Assembly (NCBI GenBank): GCA_035328465.1
Contig: DAOLIQ010000019.1
Coordinates: 1 to 41,318, forward strand
Length of the DNA: 41,318 bases
Direction: 5' to 3'
From: JADJEI01 sp035328465
GTDB lineage: Bacteria > Bacteroidota > Ignavibacteria > Ignavibacteriales > Ignavibacteriaceae
Shown in pieces: positions 15,892 through 26,071 of this stretch; the first letter of the stretch is position 1; each line of letters opens with the position of its first letter. The position numbers were made by a program, and so were the translations under genes. The notes beneath the pieces are model-generated. The model was not told the DNA's origin, did no database searches, and saw nothing but the letters and a program-made list of their open reading frames with translations.

Positions 15892-18800
15892 ATGAGCAAA
15901 CTCACAAACAAAGGAATGGAAGAGAATTCTAAAAAAATTAAACCGAAACGAAGTTTGTTCCATAAAATTGTTAATGTATTCATTTATACAGCTTTAACAA
16001 TTTTTGTAATATTCCTGCTCATATTAGGTTTTAGTCAAACCTCCACCTTCCGCGAAATGCTTAGAACTAAGCTACTAGACATTGCCAATCAAGAATTAAA
16101 CGGAAAGGTGTATGTTGAAAGAATTGATGGAACCATTCTGTCTTCAATTATTCTACACAATACAAATATTACAATGGATGGTGACACACTATTCAAATCT
16201 GAAATGATTGAATTAAAAACCAGTCCTCTTAAAATTTTATTTAAGATAATTTATCTTCGCAAATTTGAATTACGAAATGCACAATTAAATCTCACCCGTG
16301 ATGATAATGGTGAATTAAATATTGCGAGACTTTTCCCTACATCGGAGGATACTGATGAGACTTCCTCACCATTCCCTTTCAAAATCCAAGTTGCTGACTT
16401 TAAACTTGTTAATGTAGATTTTCATTTTAAAAATGGCGGGGTTACTCAACTGCCCGATTATGATTATTTCAATTTGGATGATCTTTCAATTAATAAAATC
16501 AATCTTGCTTTCTCGGCATTTGCAGATATAGCAAATAACTCTTATACATTAGACTTAGTGGATTTTAATTTCGCTTCAAACATTCAACAGTTTGGACTAA
16601 AAAAACTTTCGGGTGATTTTCTCGTTAACGATGAAGGGATTGGTATAAAGGACTTACTCCTCGAAACTGAAAAATCTTCATTGACATTGAGTGGTGCTGT
16701 AAGTAATTTTAATTTGTTCGACACAGCCAGCGTAAATTTAAAAAGTGTCAAAATTAACTCACGACTAATTGTTAGTAATTTCAACTTTAACGATCTTAGA
16801 ATATTTGCCCCATCCACAGAGATTTTACACGGAGATGCAGCTTTTGATTTACGGCTTAATGGAACCCTTAATAACCTTGTCTTCCCAAATCTGGAAGTTG
16901 CAATTAATAACACCCACCTTGGTGTAAAAGGACAGTTGAATAATCTTTTAGAGCCCGATCAATTTTACATCAATGCGGCTTTTTTTGATACATATATTGA
17001 TCAGAATGATATAAATAATTTACTTCCTTCACTCAATCTGCCCGTTTATAACGAGTACGGTCTGCTCCGTTTTGATAGCTTAAACTTTAAAGGAAAACCT
17101 CTTGATTTCAAGTCTAATTTCCATTTAACGACAGATAAAGGCAAACTGCTTGGAATAGCGGCGGTAAATCTTGAAAAAGCTGAAATGGAGTACAACCTAA
17201 ATTTTGAAACAAAAAATTTTGATGCCGGTACATTCACCGAATTTCCACTTCAACTTAATATGAAGGGTGCTATAGTTGGCAGCGGGACATCAATTTCTAC
17301 TCTGAAATCAAATTTTATTTTGAGCGCAGAAAATTCTTTGCTCGGAGATAAATTAGTTAATCAGTTCAATATAAAAGCAGCAGCGGAAAACAGGATAATT
17401 AAGTATGATGTAAATTTGATTTCTGATGCAGGCGATATCGATTTAACCGGTGAGATTGATTTTACGAATCAGAATTCACCAATGTACGACATTGACGGTT
17501 CTATTTTAAATTTAGATCTTGCAAACGTCTTTCAGGATTCTACACTAAAATCAAATTTAAATTTTTATGTTAATGCTTCAGGCGAAAAGATTGATCTTGA
17601 TTCGACAAATTTATTTTTATCGCTCATCGTTTCTAACTCAACGTATGCTGGCAAGACTATTGACAGCACGCGAGCTATTTTAGATCTGCGTAATGAAGTG
17701 GATGGAACAAGAATCATCAATCTTATATCTGATATTGCTGATATAACAATTAGCGGCAAATATGAGCTGCTTCCAACAATTTCCTACATTGTGAACGAAA
17801 GTAATTATTTAACAAAAGCATTTTCTGATAAAGTTGATCAGATATTCCCGGGACAATTACAATTCAAAGAAAGTTTAGTATTACTCAATCAACCTAATCT
17901 ACCTGATAATATTGACAAAACTAAGCCGTTTGACCTGAACTATTTTGTGGATTTTAAAGATTTTTATTTAGCCTCTCTTTTCTTGGGTGATAGTCAATTA
18001 GAACTTGATGGAACTTTAGACGGAATAATTTCAAACAAAAATAATCGCCTAAATATTTCTTCCACCACCCATTTGGATTATCTCAAATACTGGGGCAATG
18101 ACGATGTGTTTTTTCTATCTGATATGAACGCAAATCTTGATATTGCAAAACCTAACAATGTCTCACAGATTGAAGCACTCGATATAAAATCGGAAATCTA
18201 TCTTCGGAGAATTTTTATTGGCAGTGATTTTTATGACTTAAAAACGAGCTTGAACATGAAAGAAGGGAGAGGCGGATTCTCGGTTAACGGAACTTTAGAA
18301 GATTATTCAAGCTTAAAACTTGAGGGAGATATTGATTTAATCGGCAGTAATTTTATTGTAGAATTAGACACACTAATGGGTAGTTATCAGGATTTTATTA
18401 TTCAGAACGACGGTGTGATAAATATCTCTTACACTGATAACAAATTTTATTTCAATGCATTTAATTTGAAGCGCGCAATTTCAGGAGAATTAAATTTGTC
18501 AGGATTTGTTTCTCTTGACGGAGAGAATGACATCAAAATTAAGTTGAATAATTTTCAAGCTGCCGATCTGGGACGTAATATTGCTGGATTGAATGACATT
18601 CCTGATGCCGTTATAAATTTTGATGCACAAATTACCGGTTCTCTTGATAAGCCGGTTATTAACAGCAGTTTAAGTCTCGACAGTTTAAATTATAAAAAGA
18701 AAAATTTTGGCAGCATTAAAACAGCAGTTGATTATCAAAATAAAAATCTTAGTGCTTTAATAAATTTTTCAGAACTCGATAGTGTCACTTCGACTTCCGG

Positions 18801-20394
18801 AATAAAGATTTCTGGCAATATTCCGATTGATCTGGGATTAAATACAAGTGAAGAAAGATTGAGTGATGATAGTTCCGTAGATTTTCAAGTAGAGGCAAAA
18901 AATTTCGACATAGATATTTTTAGTACTATAATTCCCCAGGTAAAAAAGATCAGTGGTAAATTAAATGCAGAACTAAAAGTGGGAGGCACAATTGGTTCAT
19001 TGAAACCAACTGGTTTTATACAACTGGATAATGGGTATTTTATTCCGTCAGCTAATAATTTAGAGTATAATGCCACTCTAAATATTTTGATGGATGAAGA
19101 TAATGTTCAATTTGAAAAGTTAAGTATTCGAAACATTGCTCAGACAGAGGATGGGGGTGAAATATTAGGGACAGGTTTAATTGTTCTGGGTAGTGATGGA
19201 ATAGAAGATATCAATATTAAATTAAATGGTAAGTTAAAAATACTTGGAGAAGAATCGAAGTATGTTAGCCCCTCCGTTTTTGGTGATCTCGTAATTACTA
19301 CACATGAAACTATTGAATTAAAACGCGAAGGCACCCGTATGTATCTAAGTGCTCCGATTGATGTTCAAAAAGCTGATTTAAAATTCACATTAACACAAAG
19401 TGCTTACGAAAATTCTTCGGCAAAATTTAATTATGTTTATACGAAATACTCTAATCAGTTAGTAAATCAAAGCCCTGACTTCGATAGCTTGATTTCTTTG
19501 GCTAATTTCAGAAGTAAAAACTTAGTAAGGCGAGCATCCAAGCCTAGCTACTTTGATTATAAAATCAGCATTAATGTCGAAGATGAAGCTAAAGTCATTT
19601 TTGTACTTTCAAAAAAATTAAATCAGGATTTGACTGCGATTCTTGGAGGCAATTTTGAATATGAGCATACAGGAGGAAATACCATTGCAAGAGGCGAACT
19701 TAATTTGCTGCAAGGTTCACAGCTTCAGTTCTTTAAGTCATTTGAAGCGGCAGGCACAATCAAATTTGAAAATGATATTGCTAATCCTTATCTCGATGTT
19801 ACTGCATCGTACAAAGATTTTTATTACCCCGCCGATTCAAGTTCGTCAGGAAGCGAAATCCCGATTGCTGTGAAAATCAAGCTTAAGGGATTATTAAGTG
19901 AGTTGAATAAAAACTTTATCAATGATAAAGAAAATATAGCTGTCTATTCTACAAATTATAACATTGATAATGATCTTCCTGATCCGAACAGAGATGCTTC
20001 TGATGCAGTTATGTTTATTTTAACCGGTAATTTCACCGATGGAGTTAGTCAGCAGGATAGAAACGCGGCGGCTTCAACTGCCACCTCCTTAGCAGGTTCG
20101 CTTTTTTCGGGACTGTTGAATAAACAGTTTGGTGATTACGTCAGAAGTTTACAGCTTCGTCAGGTGGGGGCAACCACTAAGTTTTCTCTTATGGGCAAAG
20201 CTGGAAATTTTAGATACGAGATCGGGGGTTCAACTGATGTATTTCAGGACTTGAGTCAGGCGAGCGTAAAAATTGAATATCCATTCTATAAAAATTTTGT
20301 TATTAGAATTGAAAGGAAAGAAGCCATTTCACAAACGACAGTCGCAAGTGAAATGATTAATGAATTAGGATTAAAATATAGGTTTGAATTTTAA
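15892..20394 (+). CDS. tamB: TamB-family (DUF490) inner-to-outer-membrane bridge protein
   Basis: This 1500-residue protein has a short basic cytoplasmic start and one membrane anchor at about residues 25-49 (VNVFIYTALTIFVIFLLILGF). A very long periplasmic stretch of alternating beta-strand repeats follows, the AsmA/TamB-type hydrophobic groove. The C-terminal DUF490-like part includes the FILTGNFTDG region and ends in LGLKYRFEF. The family helps outer-membrane protein assembly and is implicated in phospholipid transport between the two membranes. Length and layout are normal for Bacteroidota TamB. The ATG at 15892 lacks a clear ribosome site, but the spacing to rfaE2 (4 bases) supports it. 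The classical partner TamA is not adjacent; an Omp85-like barrel gene lies two genes on. Confidence 0.88.
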   Translation: MSKLTNKGMEENSKKIKPKRSLFHKIVNVFIYTALTIFVIFLLILGFSQTSTFREMLRTKLLDIANQELNGKVYVERIDGTILSSIILHNTNITMDGDTLFKSEMIELKTSPLKILFKIIYLRKFELRNAQLNLTRDDNGELNIARLFPTSEDTDETSSPFPFKIQVADFKLVNVDFHFKNGGVTQLPDYDYFNLDDLSINKINLAFSAFADIANNSYTLDLVDFNFASNIQQFGLKKLSGDFLVNDEGIGIKDLLLETEKSSLTLSGAVSNFNLFDTASVNLKSVKINSRLIVSNFNFNDLRIFAPSTEILHGDAAFDLRLNGTLNNLVFPNLEVAINNTHLGVKGQLNNLLEPDQFYINAAFFDTYIDQNDINNLLPSLNLPVYNEYGLLRFDSLNFKGKPLDFKSNFHLTTDKGKLLGIAAVNLEKAEMEYNLNFETKNFDAGTFTEFPLQLNMKGAIVGSGTSISTLKSNFILSAENSLLGDKLVNQFNIKAAAENRIIKYDVNLISDAGDIDLTGEIDFTNQNSPMYDIDGSILNLDLANVFQDSTLKSNLNFYVNASGEKIDLDSTNLFLSLIVSNSTYAGKTIDSTRAILDLRNEVDGTRIINLISDIADITISGKYELLPTISYIVNESNYLTKAFSDKVDQIFPGQLQFKESLVLLNQPNLPDNIDKTKPFDLNYFVDFKDFYLASLFLGDSQLELDGTLDGIISNKNNRLNISSTTHLDYLKYWGNDDVFFLSDMNANLDIAKPNNVSQIEALDIKSEIYLRRIFIGSDFYDLKTSLNMKEGRGGFSVNGTLEDYSSLKLEGDIDLIGSNFIVELDTLMGSYQDFIIQNDGVINISYTDNKFYFNAFNLKRAISGELNLSGFVSLDGENDIKIKLNNFQAADLGRNIAGLNDIPDAVINFDAQITGSLDKPVINSSLSLDSLNYKKKNFGSIKTAVDYQNKNLSALINFSELDSVTSTSGIKISGNIPIDLGLNTSEERLSDDSSVDFQVEAKNFDIDIFSTIIPQVKKISGKLNAELKVGGTIGSLKPTGFIQLDNGYFIPSANNLEYNATLNILMDEDNVQFEKLSIRNIAQTEDGGEILGTGLIVLGSDGIEDINIKLNGKLKILGEESKYVSPSVFGDLVITTHETIELKREGTRMYLSAPIDVQKADLKFTLTQSAYENSSAKFNYVYTKYSNQLVNQSPDFDSLISLANFRSKNLVRRASKPSYFDYKISINVEDEAKVIFVLSKKLNQDLTAILGGNFEYEHTGGNTIARGELNLLQGSQLQFFKSFEAAGTIKFENDIANPYLDVTASYKDFYYPADSSSSGSEIPIAVKIKLKGLLSELNKNFINDKENIAVYSTNYNIDNDLPDPNRDASDAVMFILTGNFTDGVSQQDRNAAASTATSLAGSLFSGLLNKQFGDYVRSLQLRQVGATTKFSLMGKAGNFRYEIGGSTDVFQDLSQASVKIEYPFYKNFVIRIERKEAISQTTVASEMINELGLKYRFEF

Positions 20395-22487
20395 TGAAAA
20401 AGAAAATTGTTTCATTCTTCAAGAAAAACTCTTCCGCATCTTTTAAACCCAAAGATTTAGCACACAAATTAAATTATACTTCGGATCACGAATATCAGGA
20501 AATGAAGTCCGTCCTTCATTCTCTGACTTCAGAAGGTTACCTTTTGCGGGTGGGGAAAAGATACCGACTCAATTTAATTTCCGAATCAAATAAAGCAACC
20601 GGTATCTTCCAATTAAACGAGGGGGGATACGGTTTTGTGATTACGCCTTCCAAAAAAAGCCCTGATATTTTTATAGCATCAAGAAATATCTCTACTGCAT
20701 TTCATGGTGACACGGTTGAAGTAGTTTTATTTGCCAAACAGAAGGGTAAAAATCCCGAAGGTCAAATAATAAATATTCTTAAACGACAACGAAATCAACT
20801 GGTGGGTGTGTTAAAAAAATCAAATTCATTTTATTTCGTTAAACCTGACGATGCGATGCTGCACAGAGATATTTATATTAATTCCGAAAATTTGCATAAT
20901 GCAAAGGTCGGAGAAAAAGTTGTTGTTGGAAATATCAAGTGGGAATCATCAATGCTAAATCCCGAAGGAGAAATATTTGAAGTATTGGGTGCACCAGGCT
21001 CAATAGATTCAGAAGTCGCTTCAATTGCAATGGAGTTTAATCTTCGTAATAAGTTTTCACCAAAAGTGTTGAAAGAAGCAGAGCAGATAGAATTGATTAC
21101 AGATGTTAAAGACTTAAAAACACGATTAGATTTTCGGGACGAAATCGTATTCACAATTGACCCTGAAGATGCAAAAGATTTTGATGATGCTTTATCAATT
21201 AACAAATTGGAAAACGGCAACTTCAAAGTTGGAATTCATATTGCTGATGTTAGTCATTATGTTAAACCCGATTCGGAGCTTGATAAAGAAGCACTTCAAC
21301 GCGGTAATAGCGTGTATCTTGTTGGCACTGTGATACCTATGCTTCCCGAAAAACTTTCGAATGGTATTTGTTCATTAGTTCCCGGTGAAGATCGGTTTAC
21401 TTACTCAGTAATTGCAGAGCTAACATCACGCGGGAAGTTGGTGGATTATAAAATTGATAAATCAATTATTCACAGCAAAAGAAGATTTACTTATGCTGAA
21501 GTCCAGGAAATTATAGAAACCGAACAAGGAGATTTTAAGGAGCAAGTGATTGCGCTCAATTCCCTGGCACGCACATTACGGAAAAAAAGAATGCGCGAAG
21601 GCAGCATCGAATTTTTTTCTTCGGAAGTAAAATTTAGATTGGACGATTCGGGCAAACCAGTTGAAATAACTTTAAAAGAAGCTAAAGAAAGTAATATGCT
21701 CGTTGAAGAATTTATGCTTTTGGCAAATAAAATCGTAGCTCAGCATATTGCCCAGCCTAAATCTACCAAAGCTAATTCTTTTATTTATCGTGTTCATGAT
21801 AAACCCGACCCAGAGAAGATAATCGAATTTGCACGATTCGTAAAATCACTTGGCTATCATTTTGATGCTCAATCAATGTCCTCAATTAAATTTAATGAAC
21901 TGATAGAAAGTATACGAGGTAAGGAGGAGGAAGCAGTTGTGAATGAACTTGCTATACGTTCGATGGCAAAAGCAGTTTACTCACCTCAAAATATCGGGCA
22001 TTACGGATTGGGTTTCAAATACTACACTCATTTTACTTCACCAATAAGGCGCTATGCGGATCTGCTGGTTCACAGAATGTTATTTGGGTACTCAAAAAAA
22101 TCAGAAGTAAAAAAATATTCGTTTAAGGAATTGCAGGAAATTTGTGATTATATTTCACAGACTGAAAGAGATGCAGTTGATGCTGAAAGACTTTCAGTGA
22201 AGTTAAAGCAGATAGAATACCTTGAAGACCATCTTGGCGAGGAATTTCATGCAGTGATTTCTGGTGTGACTTTTTTTGGAATTTTTGTTAAAATTACGAG
22301 CATCTTAGCAGAAGGTTTGGTGCGGGTTAAGGATCTAGAGGGAGATTTTTATGTTTATGATGAAAGAAAATATTCGTTAATTGGACGTAGAACAAAAAAA
22401 CAATTTCGACTTGGCGATAAAATAATTGTCAAATTAATTAGGGTTGATTCTGAAAAAAATGAGTTGGATTTTATCATTGTAGAATAA
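20394..22487 (+). CDS. rnr: Ribonuclease R (RNB-family 3'-5' exoribonuclease)
   Basis: This 697-residue enzyme degrades structured RNA processively from the 3' end. The order is an N-terminal winged-helix-like segment (1-70), cold-shock domains (70-220), and the RNB catalytic domain with the metal-binding cluster IDPEDAKDFDDAL (D256, D262, D264, D265). GHYGLGFKYYTHFTSPIRRYADLLVHR and a C-terminal S1 domain (about 610-690) follow. It shares one base with the tamB stop (TAATG). The lack of the long basic tail of E. coli RNase R is common in this group. Confidence 0.94.
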   Translation: MKKKIVSFFKKNSSASFKPKDLAHKLNYTSDHEYQEMKSVLHSLTSEGYLLRVGKRYRLNLISESNKATGIFQLNEGGYGFVITPSKKSPDIFIASRNISTAFHGDTVEVVLFAKQKGKNPEGQIINILKRQRNQLVGVLKKSNSFYFVKPDDAMLHRDIYINSENLHNAKVGEKVVVGNIKWESSMLNPEGEIFEVLGAPGSIDSEVASIAMEFNLRNKFSPKVLKEAEQIELITDVKDLKTRLDFRDEIVFTIDPEDAKDFDDALSINKLENGNFKVGIHIADVSHYVKPDSELDKEALQRGNSVYLVGTVIPMLPEKLSNGICSLVPGEDRFTYSVIAELTSRGKLVDYKIDKSIIHSKRRFTYAEVQEIIETEQGDFKEQVIALNSLARTLRKKRMREGSIEFFSSEVKFRLDDSGKPVEITLKEAKESNMLVEEFMLLANKIVAQHIAQPKSTKANSFIYRVHDKPDPEKIIEFARFVKSLGYHFDAQSMSSIKFNELIESIRGKEEEAVVNELAIRSMAKAVYSPQNIGHYGLGFKYYTHFTSPIRRYADLLVHRMLFGYSKKSEVKKYSFKELQEICDYISQTERDAVDAERLSVKLKQIEYLEDHLGEEFHAVISGVTFFGIFVKITSILAEGLVRVKDLEGDFYVYDERKYSLIGRRTKKQFRLGDKIIVKLIRVDSEKNELDFIIVE

Positions 22488-22501
22488 TTTTGGTAAATAT
22501 T

Positions 22502-25500
22502 ATGAGCAGATACATCATTAAAATATTTTTTTTACTATTCATTAGTGCAATAAATCTTTTCCCGCAGTTCGGAAAGAACAAAGTGCAGTATAAAGATTTT
22601 AGCTGGTATTATATTCAGACTAATCATTTTGATATTTATTTTTCACAGGAGGGCAAAACACTAACCGAATTTACTGCCAAGATCGCAGAAGAATCCATCG
22701 AATCAATCCAAAAAAGTTTTGACTATTCAGTAAACAATAGAATCACTATTATCATTTTTAATTCGACAAATGATTTTCAGGAAACAAACGTAATTGATTC
22801 CTACCTCCCTGAAGGTATCGAAGGTTTTACTGAGTTATTTAAGAATCGTGTTGTAATTCAATTTCATGGTTCATATCAACAATTCGAACACTTGATTCAT
22901 CATGAATTAGTGCACGCTGTAATTAATGATATGTTTTATGGTGGTTCACTTCAAAATATAATTTCGAATAATATTACACTCGATTTACCAATTTGGTTTA
23001 ATGAAGGAATGGCTGAATACCAGGCGCTTGGCTGGGATGTTGATACGGATATGTTTATTCGAGATGCAGCTACAAATGAGTATCTGCCAGATATCCAAAA
23101 TCTGAATGGATATTTTGCTTATAGGGGAGGGCAATCTGTATTTTATTACATTTCTCAAAAATACGGTGAACAAAAAATCAGCGAACTGATTAATAAAATA
23201 AAAAGCACAGGTAATTTTGAGGATGGGCTGAAGGAAAGTATCGGGATAACACTTAAGGAATTAAACGAGCGCTGGAAAAAGGATATTAAAAAAACTTTCT
23301 GGCCTGATGTTGCAATCAGGAAAGATCCCGATGAATTTGCAAAAAGACTAACTGATCCGGAAGAGGATGGGGGATTTTACAACACAAGTCCGGCAATTTC
23401 TCCTCAAGGTGACAAAATTGTATTTATCTCTAACCGTGATTATTACTTTGATGTTTATCTTATGGATGCAATTGATGGAAAGGTCGTTAAAAAATTAGTC
23501 GAAGGAAACAGAAATCCTGATTTTGAAGAATTAAATATTTTAACTCCGGGAATTAGCTGGTCCCCCGATGGATCAAAAATAGCACTTTCTGCAAAAAGCA
23601 GTGGTTGGGATGTAATTTACCTTATTGATGTTGAAAGTGAGGACAAAGAAATTCTTCCATTAACTTTTGAAGGAATCCATACTGTGGCGTGGTCGCCCGA
23701 TGGCAAAGACATTGCTTTTATTGGTCAAACCGCAAAACAAACTGACGTTTATATTTATAATATTGAATCAAAGCAATTAACAAATATCACAAATGATATT
23801 TTTAGTGATCTAAGTCTTTGTTGGTCAAATGATTCTAAGAAAATATTCTTCTCTTCCGACAGAGATAATTATTTGAAAACAGATCTAACAGCAGACTCGG
23901 TAAAAATTAAAAATCACAATTATAGTCAAACAGATATTTATTCAATTGAATTATCAACAAAAAAAATTATTAGACTTACCAATACCCCAATTAGTAAGGA
24001 ATCATCGCCTGTTTGCAGCGCTGATGGAAGTGAATTATTGTTCATATCAGATTTAAATGGAATAAACAATATTTATAAATTTAACCTTGATCTGAAAAAT
24101 GACCCCATCCCCATAACAAATTCAATTAGTGGAATTTATCAGCTTTCTACTTCTACCGATGGGAAAAAACTTACGTTCTCTAGCTTGTATGAATCATCAT
24201 TTAATATTTTTCTGCTTACAAATCCATTCGATAAAGACTTAGAGCTCGATGAACTTCCTAAAACAAAATATATTGAAAAACTACTAAGCAAGGACAATGA
24301 AAAAATATTAGAGATCGAAGGATCAACCGATGAGAAAGATTCATCTAAAATAAGCACAATGGAATTCTTTACTGGCAATTATGTAGATACTACCAAGGTT
24401 TATGGAAATAATATTCAAATAGATTTTGGAAACTATGTATTTGGAAAAGATTCCATTTTAGTTTCCGATTCGCTGAAAGACATGTCAGACGAGAAAATCA
24501 AACCGGTAAATAACCTGGACGAAAATGGAAATTATTATGTAAATAAATATAAAATCACTTTTTCACCTGATTTAATTTATGCCAATGCCGGATATAGTAC
24601 GCTATATGGTTTGCTCGGTACAACTGTGCTTTCTTTTAGTGATGTTCTTGGCAATCATAAAATAATAGGTTTAACAAGTCTTCAAATTGATTTAAAGAAC
24701 AGTGACTACGGGCTCGCATATTATTATTTACCGAAGCGAATAAATCTTGGAATAGAGATGTTTCATACCGCAAGATTTGTTTACCTCGCACGAGGATTCA
24801 GTGACAATCTTTTTCGATTTAGAAATCTTGGTATTTCAGGTTCCGCAAGCTATCCTATAAATCGTTTTTATAGAATTGACGCAGGACTCAGCTGGCTTAA
24901 CCTTTCAAGCGAAAATCTAGATGATCCAGCCGAGCCGACTGATAAAGTCTCGTACGTGATCCCGAGCGCAAGCTTTGTACACGACAATGTTTTGTGGGGT
25001 TACACTTCACCCGTTGATGGTACCCGATATAGATTTGATGTTTTAGGTAATCCTGGAATTGGCAAAACAAAACTTAGTTTTTACTCCATCCTTGGAGATT
25101 ATCGAACATACTGGAGATTTTGGAATGATTATTCTTTTGCGTTCAGATTATCCGGTGGATTATCCGGTGGTGCAAACCCCCAAAGATTTTTTATCGGTGG
25201 AATTGAAAATTGGATTAACAGAAATTTTGCTTCTACAACTATTCCGCTTGAATCGGCTTCAGACTTCGCATTTCTTACACCTGCCTTACCTCTGCGCGGT
25301 TTTGATTATGCAGAGCAAATCGGAACTAAATATTCCTTGATGAATCTTGAATTAAGATTCCCATTGATTCGATACTTACTAACAGGTGCATTGCCGTTGC
25401 TTTTCTCCAATGTTGTTGGTGTCGTATTTGCAGATATCGGTACTGCATGGAATCGAAATCAGGACCTGAGATTTTTTGAAAAAGATATCAATAACAATAT

Positions 25501-25648
25501 AGTTTCAAGAGATTTACTTATGGGAACAGGGGTGGGTGCAAGATTATATTTACTCTATTTCCTTGTTCGATTTGATGTTGCATGGGCTTATAATGTAGAT
25601 AAGTTCTCCAGCCCCAAGTTTTACATCTCAATCGGGGCAGATTTTTAA
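22502..25648 (+). CDS. Metalloprotease - PD40 propeller - Omp85-like barrel fusion protein
   Basis: The 1048 residues start at ATG 22502; an upstream in-frame TTG at 22490 is less likely. A signal peptide (1-22, ending NLFPQ) comes first. Next is a gluzincin-like domain with HELVH (134-138) and a third ligand in WFNEGMAEY (E168). About residues 285-590 hold TolB/PD40 blades (ISPQGDKIVFISNRD, SWSPDGSKIALSA, AWSPDGKDIAFIG, CSADGSELLFISD). From about 690 there is a beta-barrel with LRGFDY at 931-936 and a C-terminal phenylalanine. That motif sits 117 residues from the end, matching the Omp85 loop-6 position (113 in the BamA above). Probably an outer-membrane protein with a periplasmic protease and propeller. 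The exact function is unknown. Confidence 0.8.
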   Translation: MSRYIIKIFFLLFISAINLFPQFGKNKVQYKDFSWYYIQTNHFDIYFSQEGKTLTEFTAKIAEESIESIQKSFDYSVNNRITIIIFNSTNDFQETNVIDSYLPEGIEGFTELFKNRVVIQFHGSYQQFEHLIHHELVHAVINDMFYGGSLQNIISNNITLDLPIWFNEGMAEYQALGWDVDTDMFIRDAATNEYLPDIQNLNGYFAYRGGQSVFYYISQKYGEQKISELINKIKSTGNFEDGLKESIGITLKELNERWKKDIKKTFWPDVAIRKDPDEFAKRLTDPEEDGGFYNTSPAISPQGDKIVFISNRDYYFDVYLMDAIDGKVVKKLVEGNRNPDFEELNILTPGISWSPDGSKIALSAKSSGWDVIYLIDVESEDKEILPLTFEGIHTVAWSPDGKDIAFIGQTAKQTDVYIYNIESKQLTNITNDIFSDLSLCWSNDSKKIFFSSDRDNYLKTDLTADSVKIKNHNYSQTDIYSIELSTKKIIRLTNTPISKESSPVCSADGSELLFISDLNGINNIYKFNLDLKNDPIPITNSISGIYQLSTSTDGKKLTFSSLYESSFNIFLLTNPFDKDLELDELPKTKYIEKLLSKDNEKILEIEGSTDEKDSSKISTMEFFTGNYVDTTKVYGNNIQIDFGNYVFGKDSILVSDSLKDMSDEKIKPVNNLDENGNYYVNKYKITFSPDLIYANAGYSTLYGLLGTTVLSFSDVLGNHKIIGLTSLQIDLKNSDYGLAYYYLPKRINLGIEMFHTARFVYLARGFSDNLFRFRNLGISGSASYPINRFYRIDAGLSWLNLSSENLDDPAEPTDKVSYVIPSASFVHDNVLWGYTSPVDGTRYRFDVLGNPGIGKTKLSFYSILGDYRTYWRFWNDYSFAFRLSGGLSGGANPQRFFIGGIENWINRNFASTTIPLESASDFAFLTPALPLRGFDYAEQIGTKYSLMNLELRFPLIRYLLTGALPLLFSNVVGVVFADIGTAWNRNQDLRFFEKDINNNIVSRDLLMGTGVGARLYLLYFLVRFDVAWAYNVDKFSSPKFYISIGADF

Positions 25649-25667
25649 TCAACTCTGCCGCGTTGAC

Positions 25668-25698
25668 TTTTTTGTTTGTGAATATTTTGAACAAAAAA
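25668..25698. repeat. A/T inverted repeat between convergent genes
   Basis: TTTTTTGTT (25668-25676) and AACAAAAAA (25690-25698) are perfectly complementary around a 13-base loop, between the stop of the fusion protein and the stop of fmdB. It could act as a weak two-way terminator, but the stem has only one G-C pair and no U-tract follows on either strand. Confidence 0.4.
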
Positions 25699-25710
25699 AA
25701 TGAGATTAAT

Positions 25711-25977
25711 TCAACCTAAATTCTCTTTTAATTTTGGTGCGCTGGTTTTTGTATCTTTAGTAGGTTTTGATTTGACTGAACTGGTTGACGTAGCTTTGTT
25801 TTTATAATCCGTTTGATAAAACCCGCTGCCTTTAAAAATTGGAATACCACCCGAGCTAATTAATCTCTTTACCTTTCCGTTACACTTAGGACATTTTTCC
25901 ACTGGGGCAGCTTTGATAGATTGAAAAACTTCAAATAAGTCCCCACAATTCAGACATTTATATTCATAAGTCGGCAT
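25711..25977 (-). CDS. FmdB-family zinc ribbon protein
   Basis: This 88-residue protein starts MPTYEYKC and has two zinc-binding pairs, C8-x2-C11 and C29-x2-C32. KRLISSGGIPIFKGSGFYQTDYK follows, then a low-complexity, serine/lysine-rich tail. The family is widespread and named after a putative regulator of amide hydrolysis genes, but its general role is unproven. It is convergent with the fusion-protein gene and divergent from the next. On its strand TATGTTTG (26000-26007) lies 22 bases upstream without a recognisable -35. Confidence 0.88.
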   Translation of the reverse strand: MPTYEYKCLNCGDLFEVFQSIKAAPVEKCPKCNGKVKRLISSGGIPIFKGSGFYQTDYKNKATSTSSVKSKPTKDTKTSAPKLKENLG

Positions 25978-26071
25978 AATAATTTCCTAAATATTTATTC
26001 AAACATAAATAATTATCTCGAATTTTTTATAAATTTGATGCACCAATATTCAAAATTGATTCATTTGATTT

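Noticed and set aside
22490..22501. TTG start for the protease-propeller-barrel protein
   Set aside because: It adds only MVNI before MSRYIIKIFFLLF, and the ATG at 22502 gives a normal signal peptide. Neither site has a strong ribosome site.
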